This document shows positions 33,165 to 40,569 of a stretch of DNA of 43,220 bases, piece by piece; positions within the stretch are counted from its first letter, which is position 1, and each line of letters opens with the position of its first letter. The stretch comes from an uncultured Clostridium sp. (GTDB taxonomy: Bacteria; Bacillota; Clostridia; TANB77; CAG-508): positions 10,488-53,707 of the forward strand of contig CATLUC010000001.1 in the NCBI GenBank assembly GCA_950059165.1, given 5' to 3'. The notes beneath the pieces are model-generated. The model saw only the letters and a program-made list of their open reading frames with translations. It searched no databases and was not told the origin of the DNA. The position numbers were made by a program, and so were the translations under genes.

Positions 33165-33229
33165 GATGTGTCCCAAATTTCACAAAAATGTGAAAAAGGA
33201 AACGTCCCCAATTGCACCTATACGACATT
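33165..33229. repeat. GGGGACGTTTC dispersed palindromic repeat (copy D)
   Basis: Matches copy C base for base from GATGTGTCCC through GGAAACGTCCCCAAT, then diverges into ATACGACAT, the terminal word of copies A and E. It abuts and includes the last codons of the UDP-sugar pyrophosphorylase. Confidence 0.85.
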
Positions 33230-34465
33230 TTTCCAATATTTCTCATATAGTTCTTTTGCTGTTTTTGGGCTGTCTACTCCATCTTTGTTTTTTACTGGGG
33301 CAAAGTCGTCTTCTCTTTTGCCTCTTAATATTGCAATGTCATCAAAGAACTCAAATGCATCAAAGATAAATGATTCGAATTTGTATGAGTTTGGCTCTTG
33401 TGGTATTATTTCTTTTTCGTTTTCGTCTATGTATGAACTTTTCTTAAATGCACTGTGGTACATTAGGTGTTCTTTGCTAATTTTTTCTATGGCTTCTATT
33501 GTGTATAGGTTACACATGATGTGTGATTCTCCATATTTTAGTTCTCCGTTTTCGTCTATTTCTTCTGCCATTTTTTCTGGTAGTTCTGCATATTCTATTA
33601 CTTTTGGGTGCCCATTCATTTTGCAAAATGCTCCTACTCTTTCATGTGGATTTGCTTTTACTACTGATTTTGAGGCTATTTGGACTTTCTTTTGTATTGC
33701 CATTCCAAGTAATGTTACATCTGCCATTTTTAGAAGGACATTGTCTACTCCTCCAATAAATACCCATTTTATGCCTCTTTCTTTCATGTTTGCTAAACAT
33801 CCACTTCTTCTTAATGAAGAATATGTTCCACCATTTCCGTCAGATGCTTCTTTTATTTTTCTTTCTTTATTTATTAGTAGTTTTCCATTTGTGTCTACTA
33901 CTGGTAATTCGCTTTGTGTAAATATTATTACATTGTTTTTGTCATATCCAAAATAGTTGTGCTTTTCTAAAAAAGCTTGTGTTTCGTCATGGTTTTCTTT
34001 GCTTGTCATTATGTACCATGGTATTGTTACATTATATTTTTTGTTGGCTTCTTTTAAGTTTTCTGCTAATATTTCAAATAAGTATTTTCCTTTTCCATAT
34101 ACATCTAGTTTGAATGTTCCTTTGGGTCCATTGTGCCCTAGCCTACTTCCTTGCCCTCCTGCCATTGTGACTACTGCATATTCGCCTTTTCTAATTAGCT
34201 CTTCTCCTAAATTGTCAAATTCTTCTTTTTGCTGTTTTGTTAGTTTTGCTTTGTCTAAGTATGCTATGTTTTCTATTTTGTTTTGCTTGATTTCTATTTC
34301 TTTTTTTGTGTTGTCATATAGTTCCATTATTTGATGAAAGTCTATTTTTTCTATTTGCTCTATTAGGTTTTCTTTTTCTTTTCCTTCTAATTTGTTTAGT
34401 AGTTTTATTATGTGTTCTTGGTTATATGTCTTTAGTAGCTCTATTGTGTTTTGTGTTCTATCCAT
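33218..34465 (-). CDS. UDP-sugar (GlcNAc/glucose) pyrophosphorylase
   Basis: A 415-residue UDPGP-family nucleotidyltransferase. The nucleotide-binding loop is VVTMAGGQGSRLGHNGPKGT near residue 100, followed by TIPWYIMTSKENHDETQAF, IFIQ-like NVIIFTQSELPVVD and FIGGVDNVLLKMADV. The family makes UDP-GlcNAc or UDP-glucose from sugar-1-phosphate and UTP. The eukaryote-like form occurs in some Firmicutes. The N-terminal 70 residues are helical. AAGGA lies 12 nt before the ATG. The C-terminus merges into a dispersed repeat. Confidence 0.9.
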   Translation of the reverse strand: MDRTQNTIELLKTYNQEHIIKLLNKLEGKEKENLIEQIEKIDFHQIMELYDNTKKEIEIKQNKIENIAYLDKAKLTKQQKEEFDNLGEELIRKGEYAVVTMAGGQGSRLGHNGPKGTFKLDVYGKGKYLFEILAENLKEANKKYNVTIPWYIMTSKENHDETQAFLEKHNYFGYDKNNVIIFTQSELPVVDTNGKLLINKERKIKEASDGNGGTYSSLRRSGCLANMKERGIKWVFIGGVDNVLLKMADVTLLGMAIQKKVQIASKSVVKANPHERVGAFCKMNGHPKVIEYAELPEKMAEEIDENGELKYGESHIMCNLYTIEAIEKISKEHLMYHSAFKKSSYIDENEKEIIPQEPNSYKFESFIFDAFEFFDDIAILRGKREDDFAPVKNKDGVDSPKTAKELYEKYWKNVV

Positions 34466-34597
34466 TTTTTATCTCATTCCTTCCCTAGGGTGCTCATAGT
34501 TTTAATGTTTTGCTTAAATTTTTACTATATTATATGCGATTTTATCATATTTGCTTTTATTTAGCAAGTTTTTTGATTTTTCTTTAAAAAAACTTGT

Positions 34598-34625
34598 CAT
34601 ATTCCAAATAAATGTCCCATATATA
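34598..34625 (+). promoter_or_regulatory. predicted sigma-E promoter of spoIVA
   Basis: CATATT (34598-34603) and CATATATA (34618-34625), 14 nt apart, fit the sigma-E consensus (ATATT, then CATA-rich -10) and lie about 38 bp upstream of the spoIVA start, as expected for a mother-cell gene. Confidence 0.55.
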
Positions 34626-34662
34626 TTAACTAAAGTAATTGTAACAAACAAGGAGGTATATA

Positions 34663-36141
34663 ATGGAAAATACTAGATTATATGAAGACATCGCAAAAAG
34701 AACAGATGGTGACATCTATGTGGGAGTTGTAGGACCTGTAAGAACTGGTAAATCTACATTTATAAAAAGGTTTATGGATTTGTTAGTTATCCCAAATATT
34801 GACAATGAATATAAAAAAGAAAGGGCGAAAGATGAACTTCCTCAAAGTGCTGGTGGAAAAACTATAATGACAACTGAGCCTAAGTTTATTCCTAATGAAG
34901 CAATTGAAATTACATTAGATAATAACTTAAAGTTTAAGACAAGGCTTGTTGATTGTGTTGGCTATTTAGTTGATAATGCTATTGGTTATTTAGAAGATGA
35001 TATGCCAAGAATGGTTAAAACACCTTGGTCTGAAGAGGAAATTCCTTTTGAAAAGGCTGCAGAGATTGGAACTAAAAAGGTTATTGATGAACATTCTACT
35101 ATTGGTATTTTGGTAACAACAGATGGGTCTGTTACAGATATTCCAAGGGAAGATTATATCCAAGCAGAAGAAAGAGTTGTTAATGAATTAAAAGCTTTGA
35201 ATAAACCTTTTATTATTCTTTTAAATTCTGATGACCCAAACTCTAGTTATACAAAGGAATTGGCTGATAAATTAAGCGAAAAGTATAATACTACTGTAAT
35301 GCCTATTAATTGTGAATATTTAAGTTTAGATGATATTAATAATATGTTTTCTAAAGTATTATATGAATTTCCTGCTAATCAAATTTGCATCAAATTTCCT
35401 CGTTGGATTGATGGCTTAGATTTTGAACATCCTTTAAAGGCAGAATTATTCCAAGAAATTAAAGATGCCTTCTCAGATGTTAGGGTTTTAAAAGATGTTT
35501 CACATTGTGTTCAAAAAATTAAGCAAACACAAATCATTTCAAGAACTTCTATTGCTGATATTAGACTAGGTGATGGAAGTGTAAATATTGAAATTACATT
35601 AAAAGAAGAATTGTTTTACCAAGTGCTTTCTGAGATTACAAATGTTGAGGTTTCTAATGAAGGTGATTTATTTAGCATTATTTCTAATTTGTCTAAAACA
35701 AAGAAGAAGTTTGACCGAATTGCTTATGCACTAGAGGAAGTAGATGCTAAGGGTTATGGAATTGTAACTCCTAGTATTGAAGATTTAGAGTTAGAAGAAC
35801 CTGAAATGATTAAGCAAGGTTCTAGGTTTGGTGTTAAATTAAAGGCAAAAGCTCCATCAATTCACCTAATTAAAACTTGTGTAGAAACTGAAGTATCTCC
35901 AATTGTTGGGTCTGAAAAACAGTCAGAAGAATTAGTAAATTACTTGCTTTCTGAATTTGAAAGTAATCCAAAGGAAATTTGGAAGTCTAATATTTTTGGA
36001 AAAAGTTTGCATGAGTTGGTAAATGAAGGCTTACAAACTAAACTTTCTAAAATGCCAGAAGATGCTCAAATGAAACTACAAGAAACACTAGAACGTATTG
36101 TAAATGAGGGTAGTGGTGGTTTGATTTGCATTATTTTATAA
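34663..36141 (+). CDS. spoIVA: stage IV sporulation protein A (spore coat ATPase)
   Basis: A 492-residue protein, exactly the family length. It polymerises with ATP hydrolysis to form the basement layer of the spore coat on the forespore surface. The Walker A loop GPVRTGKSTFIKRFMD is near residue 24, followed by QSAGGKTIMTTEPKFIPNEA. The middle and C-terminal domains are intact and end GGLICIIL, the conserved tail that contacts the membrane protein SpoVM. AGGAGG with 6 nt spacing. Confidence 0.97.
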   Translation: MENTRLYEDIAKRTDGDIYVGVVGPVRTGKSTFIKRFMDLLVIPNIDNEYKKERAKDELPQSAGGKTIMTTEPKFIPNEAIEITLDNNLKFKTRLVDCVGYLVDNAIGYLEDDMPRMVKTPWSEEEIPFEKAAEIGTKKVIDEHSTIGILVTTDGSVTDIPREDYIQAEERVVNELKALNKPFIILLNSDDPNSSYTKELADKLSEKYNTTVMPINCEYLSLDDINNMFSKVLYEFPANQICIKFPRWIDGLDFEHPLKAELFQEIKDAFSDVRVLKDVSHCVQKIKQTQIISRTSIADIRLGDGSVNIEITLKEELFYQVLSEITNVEVSNEGDLFSIISNLSKTKKKFDRIAYALEEVDAKGYGIVTPSIEDLELEEPEMIKQGSRFGVKLKAKAPSIHLIKTCVETEVSPIVGSEKQSEELVNYLLSEFESNPKEIWKSNIFGKSLHELVNEGLQTKLSKMPEDAQMKLQETLERIVNEGSGGLICIIL

Positions 36142-36173
36142 TGTCGTTTCTAAGGCCGTTTCTTTTGCGACAT
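36141..36173. repeat. GGGGACGTTTC-type palindrome (copy E, degenerate)
   Basis: ATGTCG (36141-36146) and CGACAT (36168-36173) flank TTTCTAAGGCCGTTTCTTTTG, a diverged copy of A, followed by TTTTT. It overlaps the spoIVA stop and probably helps end the transcript. Confidence 0.65.
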
Positions 36174-36186
36174 TTTTATGTCAAAT

Positions 36187-36226
36187 AGGGTCTAACATAT
36201 ATTTTATGTTTAGACCCTGTTTCTTT
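36187..36226. terminator. terminator downstream of spoIVA
   Basis: AGGGTCTAACATA (36187-36199) pairs with TATGTTTAGACCCT (36205-36218), followed by GTTTCTTTT. It lies between convergent spoIVA and the minus-strand genes. Confidence 0.75.
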
Positions 36227-36237
36227 TAAAAATATTT

Positions 36238-36423
36238 CTATTTTAACAGTTTTTTTCTGAATTCTTCTAATAGTTTTGCTTCTGAAACATTAAAAACAAC
36301 TGAGAATGCTGATAATTCAAAATCTTTAATAATTCTACTTCCCTTTTCAATTTTATATATTCCATCTTGATTGATATCTATTCCTAACATCATTAGTTTG
36401 TCTGATAGTGTTGCTCTTGCAGT
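36238..36423 (-). pseudogene. N-terminally truncated XRE-family HTH remnant
   Basis: Codons on the minus strand read TARATLSDKLMMLGIDINQD, then IYKIEKGSRIIKDFELSAFS and end KKLLK with TAG at 36240. This is the C-terminal part of a Cro/C1-type helix-turn-helix regulator. The first roughly 20 residues are missing: the frame is cut by the stop codon (36426-36424) of the adjoining anti-sigma gene, in the same frame. A 51-residue ORF could start at ATG 36390/36393 but would lack half the HTH. Confidence 0.7.
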
Positions 36424-37617
36424 TTATTTCAATAGTTCTATTTTATATTGCTTGTCATTCATTTTAAAATTCAAATATAACTTTTGGTCTAAATCATTTT
36501 TATTTAAGTCAAATTTAGCTTTATATGTGCCATTCTTATATGTTCCATTTTCATTTTTTGTGTAACTATATCTTTTGCCCTCTTCATTTGTTATATAAAG
36601 TGCCTCATCCATTTTTTTCTCAAATTCATCTTTATCTATGTCTTTTCCTGACATTACTAAATCAATAAATCCATTCATTTTAAATATTATGTTTGTACCT
36701 GTTTGGGTTACTGTTAGTTTTTCTAGTTCAAAACCTTCTACATTTTGTGCCATTTTTAGTTCAACACTTTCTCTTTTATAGAAATCTTCTGGTACTTCTA
36801 TTTCTAGTTTCCATTCTGCATTTGTTAAATCGAATTGCTCTGACACTGATAAACTAGGGTTTTCTTCATTATATTGGTTCATTGTGTATCCAACGTTAAA
36901 AATTCTTATATATAGTTTTTTACTTTGAGGAAATTTTTCTGGTGTTGACATACTTAAAGTTGTTATAACATTTCCTTCTTTTGATGTTGTAACTGTTGCT
37001 ACTCCTGGGAATTTTACTATTGCATTAGGAAATTTTTCTTTTTTATCATATTTTATATTTTCTTCTTTATATAGCTTTTTCCAATACCCTTTTCCTTTTG
37101 TCATTTCTTTTAAATCAAAATTTCCACCTTCACATACTCCATATACATTTTTGTTTTCGTCATATATGGCATATCCATAATTAAAAGTTTCTGTATTTAT
37201 AACTGTTTCCTTTGGGAAACTAAAATCAACATCCATACTAAAGAAATCGTCTGTTATCATCATGGAATTGAGCTTTATACCTATATTGTCATGATATATA
37301 TATTCCATATCTATGTTTTTTTCATATCCATTTTCTATTGCTTTTTTGATACTTGCCATTCCATATTCTACTGGTCTGTTTTCAAATTCTTTATATTCTA
37401 TATTCCATTTTATTTTTGCATATATGCTAGGTGTTGCCATACCTATAATGGCAATTACTGCCATTGCTACTGCAACATTTCTTATAGTGTAATAAATATT
37501 TTTTTTCTTGTTTTTTTCTTTTTGACTTATTGTTTTTTGTATGGTTTTTGTTAATTGCTCAGGCACATTTATATCTTTTTTAAAAATATTTTTTAAGTTT
37601 TTATCTAAACTTTCCAT
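36424..37617 (-). CDS. DUF4179-type anti-sigma factor, single transmembrane helix
   Basis: A 397-residue protein. A cytosolic N-terminal segment (LDKNLKNIFKKDINVPEQLT) is followed by a transmembrane helix (NVAVAMAVIAIIGMATPSIY, about residues 50-70) and a large extracellular beta-rich domain. This is the layout of the DUF4179 anti-sigma factors encoded next to ECF sigma genes. ATG 37617 (MESLDKNL) follows GGAG with 7 nt. The longer frame is discarded. Translation is likely coupled to the sigma gene 51 bp upstream. Confidence 0.8.
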   Translation of the reverse strand: MESLDKNLKNIFKKDINVPEQLTKTIQKTISQKEKNKKKNIYYTIRNVAVAMAVIAIIGMATPSIYAKIKWNIEYKEFENRPVEYGMASIKKAIENGYEKNIDMEYIYHDNIGIKLNSMMITDDFFSMDVDFSFPKETVINTETFNYGYAIYDENKNVYGVCEGGNFDLKEMTKGKGYWKKLYKEENIKYDKKEKFPNAIVKFPGVATVTTSKEGNVITTLSMSTPEKFPQSKKLYIRIFNVGYTMNQYNEENPSLSVSEQFDLTNAEWKLEIEVPEDFYKRESVELKMAQNVEGFELEKLTVTQTGTNIIFKMNGFIDLVMSGKDIDKDEFEKKMDEALYITNEEGKRYSYTKNENGTYKNGTYKAKFDLNKNDLDQKLYLNFKMNDKQYKIELLK

Positions 37618-37668
37618 TAGTTTTCTCCTTTTAAATAATTTTTTATATATAAATTTCATTATATTTAT

Positions 37669-38181
37669 TTAATTGTAAAAGTTGTAATTTTCTTTTATTT
37701 TTTGTTTCATTCTCCTTAATTTTGTTTTTACTGTGTTTTCATTTTTGTTTAAAATTTTAGCAATTTGTTTTGTTGTATAACCATTACTATAATATAGTAA
37801 AAGAATTATTTTGTCTTTGCTAGGAAACATATCTAATATTTTTTCATAATCTAGCTTGTCCTCTATTTTTTCTTCACTACTATATGTTTTTTGATTTTCT
37901 ATTGTTTCTAATGAAAGCAAATTTATTCTGTTTTTTCTATATTTTTTATTGCACTGGTTTATTAATATTTTATATAACCAAATTTCAAATTTTGCATTAT
38001 CTTTTAATTTTGATAGTTTCGTATATAAAATTAGCATTGTTTCTTGAACTACATCTTCTATGTCTGCTTCATTTTTTAGTCTTGCTTTTGCTATTTTGTA
38101 TAGTTTTATTTGATTTTCTAATATTAGGTTTGTGAATGCTTCTTTGTCCCCATTTTTTGCTTTTTCTACTAGTTCTTCCAT
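37669..38181 (-). CDS. ECF-type RNA polymerase sigma factor (second system)
   Basis: A 170-residue sigma factor with region 2 (LVEKAKNGDKEAFTNLILEN, EADIEDVVQETMLILY and FEIWLYKILINQCNKKYRK) and region 4 (LLYYSNGYTTKQIAKILNKN, ENTVKTKLRRMKQ). ATG 38181 follows GGGGGAG. It forms an operon with the DUF4179 protein downstream. No autoregulated ECF promoter is recognised. Confidence 0.92.
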   Translation of the reverse strand: MEELVEKAKNGDKEAFTNLILENQIKLYKIAKARLKNEADIEDVVQETMLILYTKLSKLKDNAKFEIWLYKILINQCNKKYRKNRINLLSLETIENQKTYSSEEKIEDKLDYEKILDMFPSKDKIILLLYYSNGYTTKQIAKILNKNENTVKTKLRRMKQKIKENYNFYN

Positions 38182-38270
38182 CTTCTCCCCCTTTTCTTTT
38201 ATTTTTTTACTACCTATCACTTTTTTGTAATTATGTAAGCAAAATATAAAAATTAGAAAAAAGCGAATGG

Positions 38271-38372
38271 AAAGTAATTTTTGCTAGAACTTCTTAATTG
38301 ATTTTATGGAAAATGTTCGCGCTTGTCGTGAAAGGGTGCCATAAAATCAATTTAGAAGTTATGCTAAAATTA
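38271..38372. repeat. palindromic repeat related to the MITE core
   Basis: AACTTCTTAATTGATTTTATGG (38288-38309) is inverted almost perfectly at 38339-38360, and outer TAATTTT-GC words extend the arms. The core word AGAACTTCT..AATT..TTTTATGG recurs in the centre of the 24514-24947 element. The remaining sequence of the 38182-38525 gap shows only the terminator at 38490. Confidence 0.75.
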
Positions 38373-38489
38373 GCTTGACCGAAAGCTTTTGATAATTTTT
38401 ATATTTTGCCCACATTTATGAAATATAAACTGTTAGGTAATAAATTTCTTTTACTTATATAGATATTTATCTTTTTGTAAAAGTTTCAA

Positions 38490-38520
38490 AAAACGAAGAT
38501 TTTTTTAATCTTCGTTTTTC
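38490..38520 (-). terminator. terminator of the MNT/HEPN operon
   Basis: ACGAAGATT (38493-38501) pairs with AATCTTCGT (38507-38515). On the minus strand it is followed by TTT just after the HEPN stop at 38526. Confidence 0.75.
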
Positions 38521-38525
38521 ATTTG

Positions 38526-38921
38526 TTATTTGTTTAAATAATCTTCTACTAGATTTATTAATTCTTTAGCTGTTTCAATTTGTATTTCTGTTTCTTCGTC
38601 TGTTGGAATAAATTCATCATCATAATCACTATCTTCTCTAACTTTATTCGCTTGACTTATTTTTTTACTTATGCTTTTAGGAAATATCTCTGTTTTTATA
38701 TAATGTTGGTTAAAATAAGCCAAAACATCTTTATGTCGTTTAAAGTCAACTCTTTCTAATGCTAGTACTGCTTTAATAGCATGAAATATAGCATAATATG
38801 CTCTATTGTTAGCATTTAAGTATCTATGATTTTTATAATTAAATTCAGCATCTGATAAATCTTGCTTTGCTCTTTCTAGCCTATATTTTGCAAATCCATT
38901 TATTGTTATATCTTCATCCAT
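38526..38921 (-). CDS. HEPN-domain toxin of an MNT/HEPN pair
   Basis: A 131-residue HEPN protein. YRLERAKQDLSDAEFNYKNH is followed by RAYYAIFHAIKAVLALERVD, the HEPN helix pair with the RNase-type R-x(n)-Y-Y and H residues. Such proteins act as RNase toxins neutralised by a partner nucleotidyltransferase. ATG 38921 overlaps the end of the partner gene by 8 bp, giving strict co-expression. GGAG with 9 nt spacing. Confidence 0.85.
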   Translation of the reverse strand: MDEDITINGFAKYRLERAKQDLSDAEFNYKNHRYLNANNRAYYAIFHAIKAVLALERVDFKRHKDVLAYFNQHYIKTEIFPKSISKKISQANKVREDSDYDDEFIPTDEETEIQIETAKELINLVEDYLNK

Positions 38922-39250
38922 GTAAAACAACTCCTTCTTTTTGAACATTACTATAAAAAGGAATAATGTCAATCCTATTATTATATTTTTTTATATTTTT
39001 GACCAATGGAGATATAATAATATCATTATCTAGTTCAAAATCACATGCTAACTCCCTTATTTTCATTCTATATTCTATTAATTCATCATCATTTAAATCT
39101 GTTAATATCATTAAATCAATATCTGAGTTTTTCTGATAATCTCCGTCTTGCATATGATCCGTATAATATTACTTTTTTTAATCTATCTCCTAATATTTCA
39201 GATATTTCAGATATAAATTGTCTTAGTATTAAATTTATTTTTTTAGGCAT
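38914..39250 (-). CDS. MNT-type nucleotidyltransferase antitoxin, read with one +1 frameshift at CGG
   Basis: From ATG 39250 (GGAG, 7 nt) the frame gives MPKKINLILRQFISEISEIL and LKKVILYGSYAR, then in-frame CGG at 39145. Skipping the C gives GDYQKNSDIDLMILTDLNDD and reads to the stop at 38914, a 111-residue protein. The join rebuilds the hallmark GSYARGDYQKNSDIDL of minimal nucleotidyltransferases (G-S-x-A-R-G and S-D-x-D). As sequenced, a plain frame search finds only the last 79 residues and loses the catalytic Gly-Ser. It precedes and overlaps the HEPN gene, the standard arrangement for this antitoxin, which AMPylates its toxin. Confidence 0.9.
39143..39145 (-). other. CGG recoding site 4 (MNT antitoxin codon 36)
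   Basis: In-frame minus-strand CGG after AGA, followed by A. Skipping C39145 gives GGA, Gly36 of GSYARG. Confidence 0.9.
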
Positions 39251-39267
39251 AAATATTCTCCTTTATT

Positions 39268-40395
39268 TTATTCATAATTTTGTGTGCTAAGTGGTGGATA
39301 GCTAAATGTTTTTCCTCCTTCTGTAAATTGACCACTTGGTACATGGTCATTTAACATATCACTAGATCCTTTTAAGAAGTATTTGTATCTTGCACTTCTA
39401 CTAACTTCACCATTTCTAGATACTGGGTCATCCCAGGTACAATCCATTGCATACCAAGAATTGTCTAGATATACATAGTTCCATGCATGATTTTCTGTTT
39501 TTCCTTCTGAATTTGTTCCTTTTCCTATTACTAGTGTACATGGTATTCCTAAAGAATCCATTAAATATTTAAAGCTTCTAGCATATCCTTCACATACTGC
39601 CTCTCCATTAATCATTGCTCCATAGATATTATAAATATTTTCTTTTGAAATTGATGTTTCATATTCTATATTTTCTATTAGATAGTCATGTACCATTTTT
39701 ATGTTATCATAAGTGGTTGATTTTCGGTTTTGTAAAATGTAGTTTTTTACTTTTTCGATTTTGTTAATTGCTTTGTCTATTTGTTCCTTTGATGTGAATT
39801 CATCTATTAAATAGTTTGGTTGGTTTCCATTATTTATATATACATTATAGGTTGTTTTTTTCCCTTTTGTTGTTGTTTCGATATTTAAGTACATTTTATT
39901 AGGGCTTAAGTAAAATACGTCTGGATTATCATATGTATATGCTTCAATTGCAGATTGATAGTATTTTCCTAATTGCTCTTGCCCATTTTCTTCATTTAAT
40001 AGTTCTGTAAATGATGTTCCTAGTTCTACTTTGTGTGTCCCTGTTTTCATGTTTTCTTTGTTTGTTTCAAATGCTTTGTATATTGTTTTTGAATATTCTT
40101 CTAATTGGTTATAGAAATATTTGTTTATTGTTATGTTGGAATAGTCTATTTCTTCGGTTTCTTCTCTTTTTGTACCTTGTATTTCATCAAATGGATTATC
40201 CAAAATTTGTGGTGTTTTGATGTCTTTGTCTATTGTGTTTTTGTTTTCTGATATTACTGTTTTGATGTCTTGTGGCTCTGATGAAGTTTCAATTTTAATG
40301 CATTCTTCCCATAATATAAAACCAAATACTCCGAATACTCCAATTATTAGGAACATTACAATTAACATTATAATTGTTGCTAATTTGCTTTTCAT
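39268..40395 (-). CDS. membrane-anchored transglutaminase-like protease-fold protein
   Basis: A 375-residue protein with an N-terminal transmembrane helix (IIMLIVMFLIIGVFGVFGFI) and an extracellular transglutaminase-like domain. The catalytic triad is visible: Cys in GEAVCEGYARSF near 268, His in TENHAWNYV near 303, and Asp in WYAMDCTWDDP near 318. It probably acts on wall or surface proteins. The 60 or so residues before the domain are a flexible linker. GGAG with 7 nt spacing. Confidence 0.88.
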   Translation of the reverse strand: MKSKLATIIMLIVMFLIIGVFGVFGFILWEECIKIETSSEPQDIKTVISENKNTIDKDIKTPQILDNPFDEIQGTKREETEEIDYSNITINKYFYNQLEEYSKTIYKAFETNKENMKTGTHKVELGTSFTELLNEENGQEQLGKYYQSAIEAYTYDNPDVFYLSPNKMYLNIETTTKGKKTTYNVYINNGNQPNYLIDEFTSKEQIDKAINKIEKVKNYILQNRKSTTYDNIKMVHDYLIENIEYETSISKENIYNIYGAMINGEAVCEGYARSFKYLMDSLGIPCTLVIGKGTNSEGKTENHAWNYVYLDNSWYAMDCTWDDPVSRNGEVSRSARYKYFLKGSSDMLNDHVPSGQFTEGGKTFSYPPLSTQNYE

Positions 40396-40569
40396 AATTG
40401 TTCTCCTTTGTTCTCTTTTTAATACCTAACACTTTTTAATTTTGCAACGAAATATAACCTGTTTGGTAATAAGTTATTCTCTTTTATTATAGCATTTTTT
40501 TTTGTAAAAAACTAGTATATTTTACATTATTTTTGAAATACTAAGAACAAAACGTTTTAGGAGAAAATT

